A stretch of DNA of 64,000 nt. Origin: Saxibacter everestensis. Its GTDB lineage: Bacteria; Actinomycetota; Actinomycetes; Actinomycetales; Brevibacteriaceae. The position numbers and the translations under genes are program-made. The stretch is taken from NCBI RefSeq assembly GCF_025787225.1, contig NZ_CP090958.1, positions 744,001-808,000 of the forward strand. The letters run 5' to 3'. The notes beneath the pieces are model-generated. The model was not told the origin of the DNA and made no database searches. It saw only the letters and a list, made by a program, of their open reading frames with translations. This document shows positions 54,796 to 62,625 of this stretch, piece after piece. The stretch's first letter is position 1. Every line of letters starts with the position of its first letter.

Positions 54796-55291
54796 CCGAG
54801 CTGTGGTCCAGCTCGAAGTTGCTGGACAGCTTCCGCAGCAGATCGGCGAGCCGGCGCTGCTGCGGGTCGGCGAGTTCGGCCAGCAGCTCGTGCTCGATGT
54901 CGAGCAGGTCCTGCAATGAGCCGTCGACCTTGGCCCGGCCGGCCTCGGTCAGCTGCACGAGGACGCCGCGCCGGTCGGCAGGATCCGGATGCCGCTGCAC
55001 CAGGCCCGCGGTGACCAGCCGGTCGATCCGGTTCGTCATCGTGCCCGAGGTGACGAGTGTCTGGGTAAGCAGTTGGCTCGGCGACAGTCTGTACGGGTCG
55101 CCGGACCGGCGAAGGGCTGAAAGCACGTCGAAAGCCCAGACCTCGAGGCCGTGCTTGGCGAAGGTGGATTTGCGGGCCAGGTCGAGGTGCCGGGCCAGGC
55201 GGGAAACCCGGGAAAGCACTTCCATTGGCGCGACGTCGAGATCGGGCCGTTCCCGGCGCCAGGCCGCTACAATCCGGTCAACCTCATCCAT
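54782..55291 (-). CDS. MarR-family transcriptional regulator
   Basis: A 169-residue regulator with the winged helix: LDVLSALRRSG, then LLTQTLVTSGTMTNRIDRLVTAGLVQRHPDPADRRGVLVQLTEAG near residues 70-115, ending in a dimerisation helix. The DRR-GVLV wing is canonical. A run of TCAAG/CTTGA motifs upstream, including a perfect CTTGACGTCAAG palindrome, probably is its own operator. It lies divergent from sucC. Its inducer is not evident. Confidence 0.92.
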   Translation of the reverse strand: MDEVDRIVAAWRRERPDLDVAPMEVLSRVSRLARHLDLARKSTFAKHGLEVWAFDVLSALRRSGDPYRLSPSQLLTQTLVTSGTMTNRIDRLVTAGLVQRHPDPADRRGVLVQLTEAGRAKVDGSLQDLLDIEHELLAELADPQQRRLADLLRKLSSNFELDHSSAGVA

Positions 55292-55306
55292 GAAAACAAG
55301 TTTACT

Positions 55307-55340
55307 CTTGCGTCAAGGTTCTTGACGTCAAGTTTCTTGA
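55307..55340 (-). promoter_or_regulatory. Candidate MarR operator cluster
   Basis: CTTG/TCAAG half-sites recur: CTTGCGTCAAG (55307-55317), the perfect palindrome CTTGACGTCAAG (55321-55332) and a further CTTGA (55336-55340). They lie 16-50 bases upstream of the MarR start, in the expected promoter region. Confidence 0.6.
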
Positions 55341-55510
55341 TGTCGACTTAACTTGCCTGCCGCCGCTGTCCGTGACTACCGCGACTTCACTGCAGATGCC
55401 GGTGTGCGCTTGGTCGCATTTTCGCCGGTAAACGTGCGTGGATCCCGGTTGCGCACTAAAGTTTCGGATGGACTGATTGATGATGATCGCCAAACAGAAA
55501 GAAGAAACTC

Positions 55511-56680
55511 GTGGACCTGTTTGAGTACCAGGCGCGGGACCTCTTCGCCAAGCACGGTGTGCCCGTGCTCGACGCAGTCGTCGCGCAAACCCCGGAAGAA
55601 GCGCGCGAAGCCGCGCAGAAGCTAGGCGGCGTTGTCGTCGTTAAATCCCAGGTGAAAATGGGCGGTCGCGGCAAGGCCGGCGGCGTCAAGGTCGCCAAGA
55701 ACCCGGACGAGGCGGAAGCCCGTGCGAACGACATCCTCGGTCTCGATATCAAGGGGCACATCACCAAGAAGGTCATGATTGCCCAGGGCGCCGACATCGC
55801 CGAGGAATACTATTTCTCGGTTCTGCTCGACCGGGCAAACCGCAGCTACCTGGCCATGTGCTCGGTTGAGGGCGGTATGGAAATCGAGCAGCTTGCCGAG
55901 GAACGCCCCGAGGCGCTAGCCAAGGTGCCGGTGGACGCCATCCACGGAATCGACGAGGCCAAGGCTAAAGAGATCGTTGAGACCGCTGGTTTTGACGCGG
56001 AGACCGCTCCCAAGGTGGCGGCTGTGCTGATCAAGCTGTGGGATGTCTTCAAGAACGAGGACGCCACGCTCGTCGAGGTTAACCCCCTGGTGAAGGTTGC
56101 CAGCGGTGACATCATCGCCCTTGACGGGAAGGTCAGCCTGGACGAGAACGCCGAGTTCCGTCACGAGGATCACGCGGCACTTGCCGACAACGAATCCGCT
56201 GACCCGCTGGAACTCAAGGCCAAGCAAAACGACCTGAACTACGTCAAGCTCGACGGCGAGGTCGGCATCATCGGAAACGGCGCCGGGCTGGTGATGTCCA
56301 CTCTGGACGTCGTTGCCTATGCAGGTGAGAAGCATGGCGGCGTCAAGCCGGCCAACTTCCTCGACATCGGCGGTGGAGCTTCCGCCGAGGTGATGGCCAA
56401 CGGACTCGACGTCATCCTCGGCGACGAGCAGGTCAAGAGTGTTTTCGTCAACGTCTTCGGCGGAATCACCGCCTGCGACAAGGTCGCCGACGGGATCGTC
56501 AAGGCGCTGGGCATCCTCGGCGACGAGGCATCGAAGCCGCTGGTGGTTCGCCTGGATGGCAATAACGTGGAAGAGGGACGCCGGATCATCGAAGAGGCCG
56601 CGCATCCGCTGGTCACCCTGGTCGGCACCATGGACGACGCGGCCGACAAAGCCGCCGAGCTCGCTGCTGCAGCGAAGTAA
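55511..56680 (+). CDS. sucC: Succinyl-CoA ligase [ADP-forming], beta subunit
   Basis: SucC forms succinyl-CoA synthetase with SucD, coupling succinate, CoA and nucleotide triphosphate in the TCA cycle. The 389-residue ATP-grasp protein begins [19 protein letters not shown]. It has [17 protein letters not shown] near 47, EVNPLV near 195, a [12 protein letters not shown] motif near 257 and [19 protein letters not shown] near 315. GTG at 55511 has AAAGAAGAA upstream. sucD follows 12 bases later. Confidence 0.97.
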   Translation: MDLFEYQARDLFAKHGVPVLDAVVAQTPEEAREAAQKLGGVVVVKSQVKMGGRGKAGGVKVAKNPDEAEARANDILGLDIKGHITKKVMIAQGADIAEEYYFSVLLDRANRSYLAMCSVEGGMEIEQLAEERPEALAKVPVDAIHGIDEAKAKEIVETAGFDAETAPKVAAVLIKLWDVFKNEDATLVEVNPLVKVASGDIIALDGKVSLDENAEFRHEDHAALADNESADPLELKAKQNDLNYVKLDGEVGIIGNGAGLVMSTLDVVAYAGEKHGGVKPANFLDIGGGASAEVMANGLDVILGDEQVKSVFVNVFGGITACDKVADGIVKALGILGDEASKPLVVRLDGNNVEEGRRIIEEAAHPLVTLVGTMDDAADKAAELAAAAK

Positions 56681-56692
56681 GGGGACTACAAC

Positions 56693-57574
56693 ATGTCAAT
56701 CTTCCTAAACAAGGATTCCAAGGTCATCGTCCAGGGCATCACCGGAGGCGAAGGCACCAAGCACACAGCTCTGATGCTGAAGGCCGGCACCCAGGTCGTC
56801 GGCGGGGTCAACGCTCGCAAGGCCGGCACCACGGTGACGCACGGCGATGTCGAGCTTCCGGTCTTCGGCAAGGTGAGCGAGGCGATCGAAAAGACCGGTG
56901 CCACGGTCTCCATCGTTTTCGTTCCACCGGCTTTCACCAAGGACGCGGTAATCGAGGCTATCGATGCCGGGATCGAGCTGCTGGTCGTCATCACCGAGGG
57001 TATTCCGGTACAGGATTCCGCCGAGTTCTGGGCTTACGCCCAGGCAAAGGGAAACACGACGCGGATCATCGGACCGAACTGCCCCGGGATCATCACGCCG
57101 GGCGAATCGCTGGTCGGCATCACCCCGGCAAACATCACCGGCAAGGGCCCGATCGGCCTGGTGTCGAAGTCGGGAACCCTGACCTACCAGATGATGTTCG
57201 AACTGAGCGACCTCGGTTTCTCGACCGCCATCGGTATCGGCGGCGACCCGGTGATCGGCACGACGCATATCGATGCCCTGGCGGCATTCGAGGCCGATCC
57301 GGAAACCAAGGCCATCGTGATGATCGGTGAGATCGGTGGCGACGCCGAGGAGCGCGCGGCTGACTTCATCAAGGCGAATGTGACCAAGCCGGTCGTCGGC
57401 TACGTTGCCGGCTTCACCGCGCCAGAGGGCAAGACGATGGGCCATGCCGGCGCAATTGTGTCCGGCTCGGCTGGTACCGCCCAGGCGAAGAAGGAAGCGC
57501 TTGAGGCTGCCGGTGTCAAGGTTGGCAAGACGCCAAGCGAGACTGCTCAGCTGATGCGGGACATTCTCGCTTAA
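56693..57574 (+). CDS. sucD: Succinyl-CoA ligase [ADP-forming], alpha subunit
   Basis: SucD carries the active-site histidine and the CoA site. The 293-residue protein shows [28 protein letters not shown] near residue 12, [12 protein letters not shown] near 125 and the phospho-histidine block [17 protein letters not shown] near 246. The ATG at 56693 follows a GGGGA site. Together with sucC it forms the ADP-type complex. A strong hairpin follows. Confidence 0.97.
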   Translation: MSIFLNKDSKVIVQGITGGEGTKHTALMLKAGTQVVGGVNARKAGTTVTHGDVELPVFGKVSEAIEKTGATVSIVFVPPAFTKDAVIEAIDAGIELLVVITEGIPVQDSAEFWAYAQAKGNTTRIIGPNCPGIITPGESLVGITPANITGKGPIGLVSKSGTLTYQMMFELSDLGFSTAIGIGGDPVIGTTHIDALAAFEADPETKAIVMIGEIGGDAEERAADFIKANVTKPVVGYVAGFTAPEGKTMGHAGAIVSGSAGTAQAKKEALEAAGVKVGKTPSETAQLMRDILA

Positions 57575-57596
57575 AAGCACGACTGAACGCGTTTGC

Positions 57597-57631
57597 TGGC
57601 CCGGTGCCCCTGTAGTAGGGGTGCCGGGCCA
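57597..57631 (+). terminator. Terminator hairpin after sucD
   Basis: TGGCCCGGTGCCCC (57597-57610) pairs with GGGGTGCCGGGCCA (57618-57631), with two central mismatches, around a 7-base loop. It lies 23 bases after the sucD stop, between convergent sucD and the stress protein gene. Confidence 0.75.
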
Positions 57632-57669
57632 TTGTGCTGCGCTCGGGCCGTGCGGGGATGCTTACGCGG

Positions 57670-58062
57670 TCAGGCTTTGACGGTGGTGACCGGCACGGTA
57701 GCTCGTAGCAGCACGGACTGTGCCACGCTGCCGAGCAGCAGTTTGCCGACGGGGGAGCGCTTGCGGATGCCGAGCACGATCAGGCTGACCTGGTGCTTTT
57801 CGGATAGCTCGATGATCTCTTCCGCCGCGTCCTTGCCGCGGATGTACTTCCTGACGTCGTAGCTCAGCGGGGTTTCAGCCAGCCAGGTGCGAATCCGGTT
57901 CGCCTGCTGCTCGTCGATCAGCCGCAGGTCATCGGCCTGGGTCTGTTCGGCGGCAGCATTGACGACGAGCAAATCCTCCGCGAAGAACTCAGCCTGCTTG
58001 ATCGCGTAGTCGAGGGCTGCTTCGCCCTCTCGGTTCGGGGTGTAGCCAACAAGAATGGTCAT
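57670..58062 (-). CDS. Universal stress protein (UspA type)
   Basis: A 130-residue single-domain UspA protein: TILVGYTPNREGEAALDYAI at the start and an ATP-binding loop GIRKRSPVGKLLLGSVAQSVLLRATVPVTTV at the end (G-2x-G-9x-G-S pattern). The ATG at 58062 is chosen because the family begins at the first beta strand. Its upstream region overlaps the extended 3' end of the cas2 frame. Role in stress response is inferred from family only. Confidence 0.87.
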   Translation of the reverse strand: MTILVGYTPNREGEAALDYAIKQAEFFAEDLLVVNAAAEQTQADDLRLIDEQQANRIRTWLAETPLSYDVRKYIRGKDAAEEIIELSEKHQVSLIVLGIRKRSPVGKLLLGSVAQSVLLRATVPVTTVKA

Positions 58063-58444
58063 TTTCACACTCGCTTTCGTCTCGCCAAAGACTACCGGCG
58101 GTTGAGGTGTTGGCGCTGGAGGCACTGCTCCAACCTGTTTGGGGCATTGTTCGAGACTCTACGTCGCCACCTTCATTTGGCCGCATCATTAAGGAAATCC
58201 CGTCAAAATCCACCGGTTCCCAATGATGTCCATGCACCCTAAACTCCAAGCGTTGCTCGTTTGCAGCTGAATAGACCATGATTGCGCGGCCCTGACCGAC
58301 CATTTCGACAGCTCGCTGCCACAACAAATCCCGTACCCGGGTCGAGACGCGGCCCACAAATACGCCCGCTGAGATCTCAAGCAGCCAGCGCGTGAGCTGT
58401 CCGCGAAGTCCGACGGGGCAGGCGGATAGCACCAGCACGACCAT
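57989..58444 (-). CDS. cas2: CRISPR-associated protein Cas2, type I-E, with odd C-terminal extension
   Basis: Cas2 pairs with Cas1 to insert spacers. The first about 92 residues fit type I-E Cas2: MVVLVLSACPVGLRGQLTRWLLEISAGVFVGRVSTRVRD and PVDFDGISLMMRP. E. coli Cas2 is 94 residues, but this frame runs to 151, reading through about 60 unrelated residues into the start of the stress-protein gene. The normal stop seems lost. The start overlaps the cas1 stop as TGATG. Because its cas1 is truncated, adaptation is probably dead. Confidence 0.82.
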   Translation of the reverse strand: MVVLVLSACPVGLRGQLTRWLLEISAGVFVGRVSTRVRDLLWQRAVEMVGQGRAIMVYSAANEQRLEFRVHGHHWEPVDFDGISLMMRPNEGGDVESRTMPQTGWSSASSANTSTAGSLWRDESECENDHSCWLHPEPRGRSSPRLRDQAG

Positions 58445-58836
58445 CAGAAATCCACGTCATACGAAGTGCCCGCAGCGACGCTTCTTTGTGATCCGTCCCA
58501 AAGCTGGACAACGTCGTGACCCAGATCGTCGGAATCCTGTACCTCATCGTCGGGCAATAGTAAATGTCGGATGTCCTTCACGCATTGATTGAGGAATGCG
58601 CTGCCGTGAAATTTATCGCGCAAAGCGAGTCGCGCGGCACGCCCCAAGTCTTCGATTTCTTTGCTTGCCAAGTCGAAGGCTAGCGGAATCGTGAGATCTG
58701 CCTTGTACAAATCGGCAATATCGTAGACAAAGGATCGGATATGCCCGGTGTGCACGAAGCCTAAACCGGGCGAACAACCGAGAGCGACAATGACGGCATG
58801 TACAACCCCGTACAGGGTTGTGTTCGCCGCAGAAAG
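58444..58836 (-). pseudogene. cas1: cas1 remnant (type I-E), C-terminal about 130 residues only
   Basis: In one continuous frame this segment encodes the C-terminal part of a type I-E Cas1: LSAANTTLYGVVHA, GCSPGLGFVHTGHIRSF, VYDIADLYKADLTIPLAF and ALRDKF. Cas1's His and two Asp active-site residues are present, but the N-terminal about 60 percent with the conserved Glu is gone. An in-frame TGA precedes the first homologous codon and no start fits. Only 29 bases separate the break from the first CRISPR repeat. It ends next to cas2 (TGATG). The remnant cannot work alone. Confidence 0.82.
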
Positions 58837-58865
58837 TCACCCACGTCACCGAACGCCTTGTTCAC

Positions 58866-59869
58866 GGGATCATCCCAGCGGTTGCGGGAGCACGGCAGGC
58901 CATACAGAGCGAGGGTGTACGGATCGGGATTATCCCCGCGGTTGCGGGGAGCACCTCCCGTATGCGCCTCGCGGCGCGACGAAAGAGGGATCATCCCCGC
59001 GGTTACGGGGAGCACCGAATCGTGTCCCAAGATCGTCCATCGGGCCTGGGATCATTCCCGCGGTTGCGGGGAGCACGTGCCAGCCCACGAGTAGGCTTTG
59101 GTGGGCGCGGGATCATCCCCGCGGTTGCGGGGAGCACCATCACCATTCACCCCGCCCGAAAAGGTTGCTGGGATCATCCCCGCAGTTGCGGGGAGCGCGC
59201 GGAACTCAGGTTCGCCGCTTTCGTGTATGAGGGATCAGCCCCGCGGTTGCGGGGAGCACCAGAAAGCCTACCGATATTACGACGACGGCAAGGGATCATC
59301 CCCGCGGTTGCGGGGAGCACGTCAGGTAGTCCATTTGCGCCCAGAAGTGGTCGGGATCATCCCCGCGGTTGCGGGGAGCACCACGGCAGTCCGCACCAGA
59401 CGAGACCCGCATTGGGATCATCCCCGCGGTTGCGGGGAGCACCGAACCAACTATGCGTCCAACCCCGGCTGCGAGGGATCATCCCCGCGGTTGCGGGGAG
59501 CACCGAACCAACTATGCGTCCAACCCCGGCTGCGAGGGATCATCCCCGCGATTGCGGGGAGCAACCCGAAGCTCTGCTCGACGTCGGGCCGTGGCGGGGA
59601 TCATCCCCGCGGTTGCGGGGAGCACACACGCCCGGCTCACTTCCTACTGGTCGGATTGGGATCATCCCCGCGGTTGCGGGGAGCACGCGGCGAAGCTCGG
59701 CGAAGATCTGGAGTATTTGGGATCATCCCCGCGGTTGCGGGGAGCACCAGCCCCTTGCCTGCCTGCCGCTGCAGGGCCTGGGATCATCCCCGCGGTTGCG
59801 GGGAGCACCACATTGACAGCGTCGTCCGGGTCGGCCAAAAGGGATCATCCCCGCGGTTGCGGGGAGCTG
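58866..59869 (-). CRISPR. Type I-E CRISPR array, 17 repeats and 16 spacers
   Basis: Seventeen copies of a 29-base repeat (plus strand starts GGGATCATCC, core TCCCCGCGGTTGCGGGGA, ends GGGGAGCAC) alternate with 16 spacers, all 32 bases. Repeats begin at 58866, 58926, 58987, 59048, 59109, 59170, 59231, 59292, 59353, 59414, 59475, 59536, 59597, 59658, 59719, 59780 and 59841. The type I-E handle (ATGATCCC at the repeat 3' end) means transcription runs right to left. The left repeats are degenerate (old end); the right ones are clean. The spacers at 59443-59474 and 59504-59535 are identical. The leader would be beyond 59869. No Cascade or cas3 gene lies in the window. Confidence 0.97.
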
Positions 59870-59990
59870 AGCACACTTGCTGACCTGGGACGACGATATC
59901 AGCGGGCAGCTCTTCCCTTTACTTTTGAAATCCCACCCGGCGTCGTTGCAGCGCTCCTGACCTTGCCGTTCAAGAGGCTTGAACTGCGCC
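59870..59990 (-). promoter_or_regulatory. Candidate CRISPR leader
   Basis: On the minus strand the array is preceded by an A-rich tract (TTCAAAAGTAAAGGGAAG) and, further out, an inverted repeat GTTCAAG-N3-CTTGAAC (59968-59984). A leader is expected on this side from repeat orientation and from the clean repeats at this end. The exact limits are a guess. Confidence 0.5.
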
Positions 59991-60081
59991 GACCGACTCG
60001 GAATTAAATGACGGAACGCCCAAGAGTTAACACGAAATGTCCCGGCAGACCCGGTAACAAACCGCCCTGAGTGCAGTTGAC
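59991..60081. other. Intergenic segment with no visible gene
   Basis: Between the leader region and the lysozyme-like gene, nothing was recognised. The segment is locally richer in A and T (AATTAAATGACGG, GAGTTAACACG) than the surroundings. Confidence 0.4.
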
Positions 60082-60636
60082 CTACTTGATTGGGGCGACA
60101 CCCGCGTTCTGGTCGAGGAAGTCTTCGGCCCAGCCCTGCCACTGTGCGTAGGCATCCGGGTAGGCGGAGCGCTGCACTGCCTGCGCGGCTTCGGTGGGCG
60201 CCATGTCTTCCCAGCCATCGATGTCCGTCAATCCTGGGTTAGAGGTCACATCGGACACGCCATAGAACGACTTGGCGGCGGTTTCAGGATCGGTGATCTG
60301 GTCGGGCGAGCCCCAACCCATCGCCGGCCGCTGCTGGAAGATGCCAAGCGAGTCGTGGTCGACAGCCTGCTCGTAGTTCTTGAACTGCGATTCCTGCCGG
60401 GCGGTCATCAAGGCGATGACGATGCCCTCGTTCGAGATGCCCGCGCCTTTACCCACGGCGATGACGGTGCGGGCGTTCTCGACCTCGTCGAGCGCCAATG
60501 AAGCACCGGCGACCTGGTGCGCAGCCGCGGTATCCGGCGTTGTTGCATGCGCCATTCCGGGTGTCAGTAGCAGTGCGCCACCGGCGATGATGGCGGCGGC
60601 GATGGTTCCGCGTGGCGAACGATGAGTAAGCGGCAT
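60082..60636 (-). CDS. Secreted lysozyme-like / transglycosylase-fold protein
   Basis: A 184-residue exported protein. The signal peptide is GTIAAAIIAGGALLLTPGMAHA with cleavage expected after AHA. The mature domain matches a family found in actinobacterial cell-wall hydrolases: IVIALMTARQESQFKN (with the likely catalytic Glu), HDSLGIFQQRPAMGWGSPDQITDP, then a FYGVSDV and PTEAAQAVQRSAYPDAYAQW ending. The ATG at 60636 is preferred, with AAGGACC upstream. A leader of about 200 bases precedes it. Peptidoglycan cleavage is likely but not proven. Confidence 0.85.
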   Translation of the reverse strand: MPLTHRSPRGTIAAAIIAGGALLLTPGMAHATTPDTAAAHQVAGASLALDEVENARTVIAVGKGAGISNEGIVIALMTARQESQFKNYEQAVDHDSLGIFQQRPAMGWGSPDQITDPETAAKSFYGVSDVTSNPGLTDIDGWEDMAPTEAAQAVQRSAYPDAYAQWQGWAEDFLDQNAGVAPIK

Positions 60637-60881
60637 AGAAGAGTAGGTCCTTACGGTTGGCGGTATGGAGTGCAGGAATCTGCTGCCGGGAACGCCGTTG
60701 GCGTGTCGACTGGGCGGATCCGGTTGAACCCGGCGGACGGTGTAGCTCCCGTGTACCTGCGGCAGCAAGCCTCTGGTCCGACTGCCTCTGGATCCGGCTG
60801 GCGTTGGCCAACTCCTGGCGATGGCCAGCTCGGCGGCGCTAGGTCGAGCGCGCCGTTATGTTTTCGTTATCAACGGTACGA

Positions 60882-60898
60882 GGTAACGAATGGGTAAC
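60882..60898 (-). promoter_or_regulatory. GGTAAC direct repeat, candidate MtrA-like site
   Basis: GGTAAC (60882-60887), 5 bases, then GGTAAC (60893-60898): one helical turn apart, as for dimeric response regulators. It lies just upstream of the CATAAC element of the lysozyme-like gene. MtrA controls cell-wall hydrolase genes in actinobacteria through GTAAC-type direct repeats, so the match is suggestive. Confidence 0.4.
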
Positions 60899-60914
60899 GC
60901 AAACTGCGCGCAAA

Positions 60915-60948
60915 TGAGGCCCGGCTCCACAGAGGGAACCGGGCCTCA
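60915..60948 (-). terminator. Terminator hairpin after the MHS transporter gene
   Basis: TGAGGCCCGG (60915-60924) and CCGGGCCTCA (60939-60948) pair perfectly around a 14-base loop (with additional partial pairing inside). It lies 18 bases after the transporter stop, on the minus strand. Confidence 0.75.
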
Positions 60949-60965
60949 ATCGGCGGCGGGATCAG

Positions 60966-62360
60966 CTACGAGATATTGCCTTCGTAGTCGACGTCTCGAG
61001 TTTCCTTGCTCAGGAAGAGCGCGATCAGCGTCAGTAGCGCAGATCCACTCAGGTATAGCCCGACCAGCAGCGTGCTGCCCTTCATTGCTTCCCAGAGGGC
61101 GATGGCGATGAACGGAGCTACCGCGGCACCGAGGATGCTCGACATGTTGTAGCTCACCGCGGAACCGGTATAGCGCACATTGGTCGGGAACATCTCGGGC
61201 AGCAGCGCGCCCATCGGGCCGAAGGTGAGCCCCATCAGGGTGAAGCCGATGACAAGTACGGCCAGGGTGCCGATCAGGCCGCCGGAGAACAGCGGCACCC
61301 AGAGGGCGCCGAAGACGAGTATGCCCAGCGTGACGAGCATCAGCATCTTCCTGCGGCCGAACTTTTCTGCTAGCGGCCCGGCGACCAGGGTGAAAATTCC
61401 GAAGAAGACGACACCGAAGATCAACATCAGGATGAAGTCGGTTCGTTCGTAACCAAGGCCCGGAACGAAACCTGCCGGGTCGAATGGTTTGCCAGCCTTT
61501 TCGGCTGCGGCGGCCGCGGCATCCGCCGAGCTCGGTGTGGTGCCGTAGGTCAAGGTGAACGCCGTCATCAGGTAGAACAACACATAGGTGGCCAGCATGA
61601 TGAAGGTGCCGAGAACCAGCGGCTTCCAGCTGGTGCGGAAAACGCGCGATACCGGGAGCTTGGCGACCTCACCTTTATCCAGGACCTTCTGAAAGGCGGG
61701 CGCCTCGATCAGTTTCAGCCGGACGTACAGTCCGACAACGACGAGCAGCGAGCTGAGCAGGAACGGGATACGCCAACCCCAGGCCGCGAAGTCCTCTGGG
61801 GTCATCGAGAGGTTCAGAGTCAGGAAGACGCCGTTGGCGATAATGAACCCGATCGGGGCGCCCATCTGCGGGAAGGTGCCGTAGATGGCCCGCTTGCCCT
61901 TTGGCGCGTTTTCGGTTGCCAGCAGGGCCGCTCCGCTCCATTCGCCGCCCAGGCCGAAGCCCTGTGCGAACCGCATCAGCACCAGCAGAGCAGGGGCAAG
62001 GAATGCCCAGCCTGGCGTGTGCGCCGTCGGAAGGCAGCCGATCAGGAAGGTGGCGATGCCCATCGTCAGCAGCGAGGCGACCAACGTGCCCTTGCGGCCG
62101 ATCCGGTCGCCGAAATGCCCGAAGACAATCGAACCGAGCGGGCGGGCTACGAAGGCAGCCCCGAAGGCCGCGAACGATGACAGTAGTTCAGTGGTCGGGT
62201 CCGCGTTCGGAAAGAACAGGGCGGGGAAGACGAGAACTGCGGCTGTCGCGTAGACGTAAAAGTCATAGAACTCGATTGAGGTGCCGATCAGGCTCGCGAA
62301 GATCACGCGGCCTCGGGTGTTTTGCGGCGCGCCGGTCGGCGCTGCCTTGGTAACTGACAT
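60966..62360 (-). CDS. MFS transporter, metabolite:H+ symporter (MHS) family
   Basis: A 464-residue transporter with 12 membrane helices. MHS features include the N-terminal SLIGTSIEFYDFYVYATAA, GHFGDRIGRKGTLVASL between helices 2 and 3, AQGFGLGGEWSGAALLATENAPKGKRAIYGTFPQMGAPIGF, and FGRRKMLMLVT in the second half. The substrate (shikimate, proline, alpha-ketoglutarate or similar) cannot be told. The ATG at 62360 has GGAG upstream. It is divergent from the small membrane protein gene. Confidence 0.91.
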   Translation of the reverse strand: MSVTKAAPTGAPQNTRGRVIFASLIGTSIEFYDFYVYATAAVLVFPALFFPNADPTTELLSSFAAFGAAFVARPLGSIVFGHFGDRIGRKGTLVASLLTMGIATFLIGCLPTAHTPGWAFLAPALLVLMRFAQGFGLGGEWSGAALLATENAPKGKRAIYGTFPQMGAPIGFIIANGVFLTLNLSMTPEDFAAWGWRIPFLLSSLLVVVGLYVRLKLIEAPAFQKVLDKGEVAKLPVSRVFRTSWKPLVLGTFIMLATYVLFYLMTAFTLTYGTTPSSADAAAAAAEKAGKPFDPAGFVPGLGYERTDFILMLIFGVVFFGIFTLVAGPLAEKFGRRKMLMLVTLGILVFGALWVPLFSGGLIGTLAVLVIGFTLMGLTFGPMGALLPEMFPTNVRYTGSAVSYNMSSILGAAVAPFIAIALWEAMKGSTLLVGLYLSGSALLTLIALFLSKETRDVDYEGNIS

Positions 62361-62625
62361 GAAGGGGAGCTCCGTTTGCAATCGGTCTGTCGCTTCCGCA
62401 TGGGCGGCAAGGGAATGAGTCGTTGGGTAAATCGTATGCCGCCGGGTCTCAGTTGGTGGACATCCTCCTGAAGTTTGAGCGGGGGTGCTGTAGATCACCT
62501 GCTCCTCCGGCGGCGTTGCCGTGGCCGCACTCGTGCCGCCGGTTCGAAATAACGGCGGCGTTCTACCGGCCCGGGTACCTCGCTAGGATTTGTTTGAGCC
62601 CCCCGATTCGCAAGGATTCCTGACG

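Larger units (their letters stand above)
60637..60965 (-). other. Intergenic region: 5' leader of the lysozyme-like gene
   Basis: No gene was recognised. Read on the minus strand it begins with a promoter-like CATAAC (near 60855-60860), runs through about 200 bases with self-complementary blocks (GCCGAGCTGGCCATC..., CCGGCAGCAG...), and ends at the AAGGACC ribosome site. I looked for a c-di-AMP (ydaO-type) riboswitch, common before such genes, and did not find its conserved blocks. The end nearest 60949 also holds the terminator of the neighbouring transporter. Confidence 0.4.

Noticed and set aside
58761-59030. Minus-strand frame continuing across the cas1 break, reading CSRNRWDDPVNKA before a frameshifted cas1 end
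   Set aside because: That stretch looked like the Cas1 segment before LSAAN with a 17-base insertion. However, CSRNRWDDP is simply the translation of the first CRISPR repeat, so a deletion junction is the better explanation.
58748-60007. Several long open frames on the plus strand across the CRISPR array with a recurring Arg-Gly-Ala-Gly-like pattern
   Set aside because: They are the 61-base repeat-spacer period read as protein; three frames give similar repeats, and the array explains all of it.
60637-60860. c-di-AMP (ydaO-type) riboswitch before the lysozyme-like gene
   Set aside because: The position would suit it, but the conserved GGGGGACCCA, GGGTGAAT and AGCTAACC blocks are not present in the right order.
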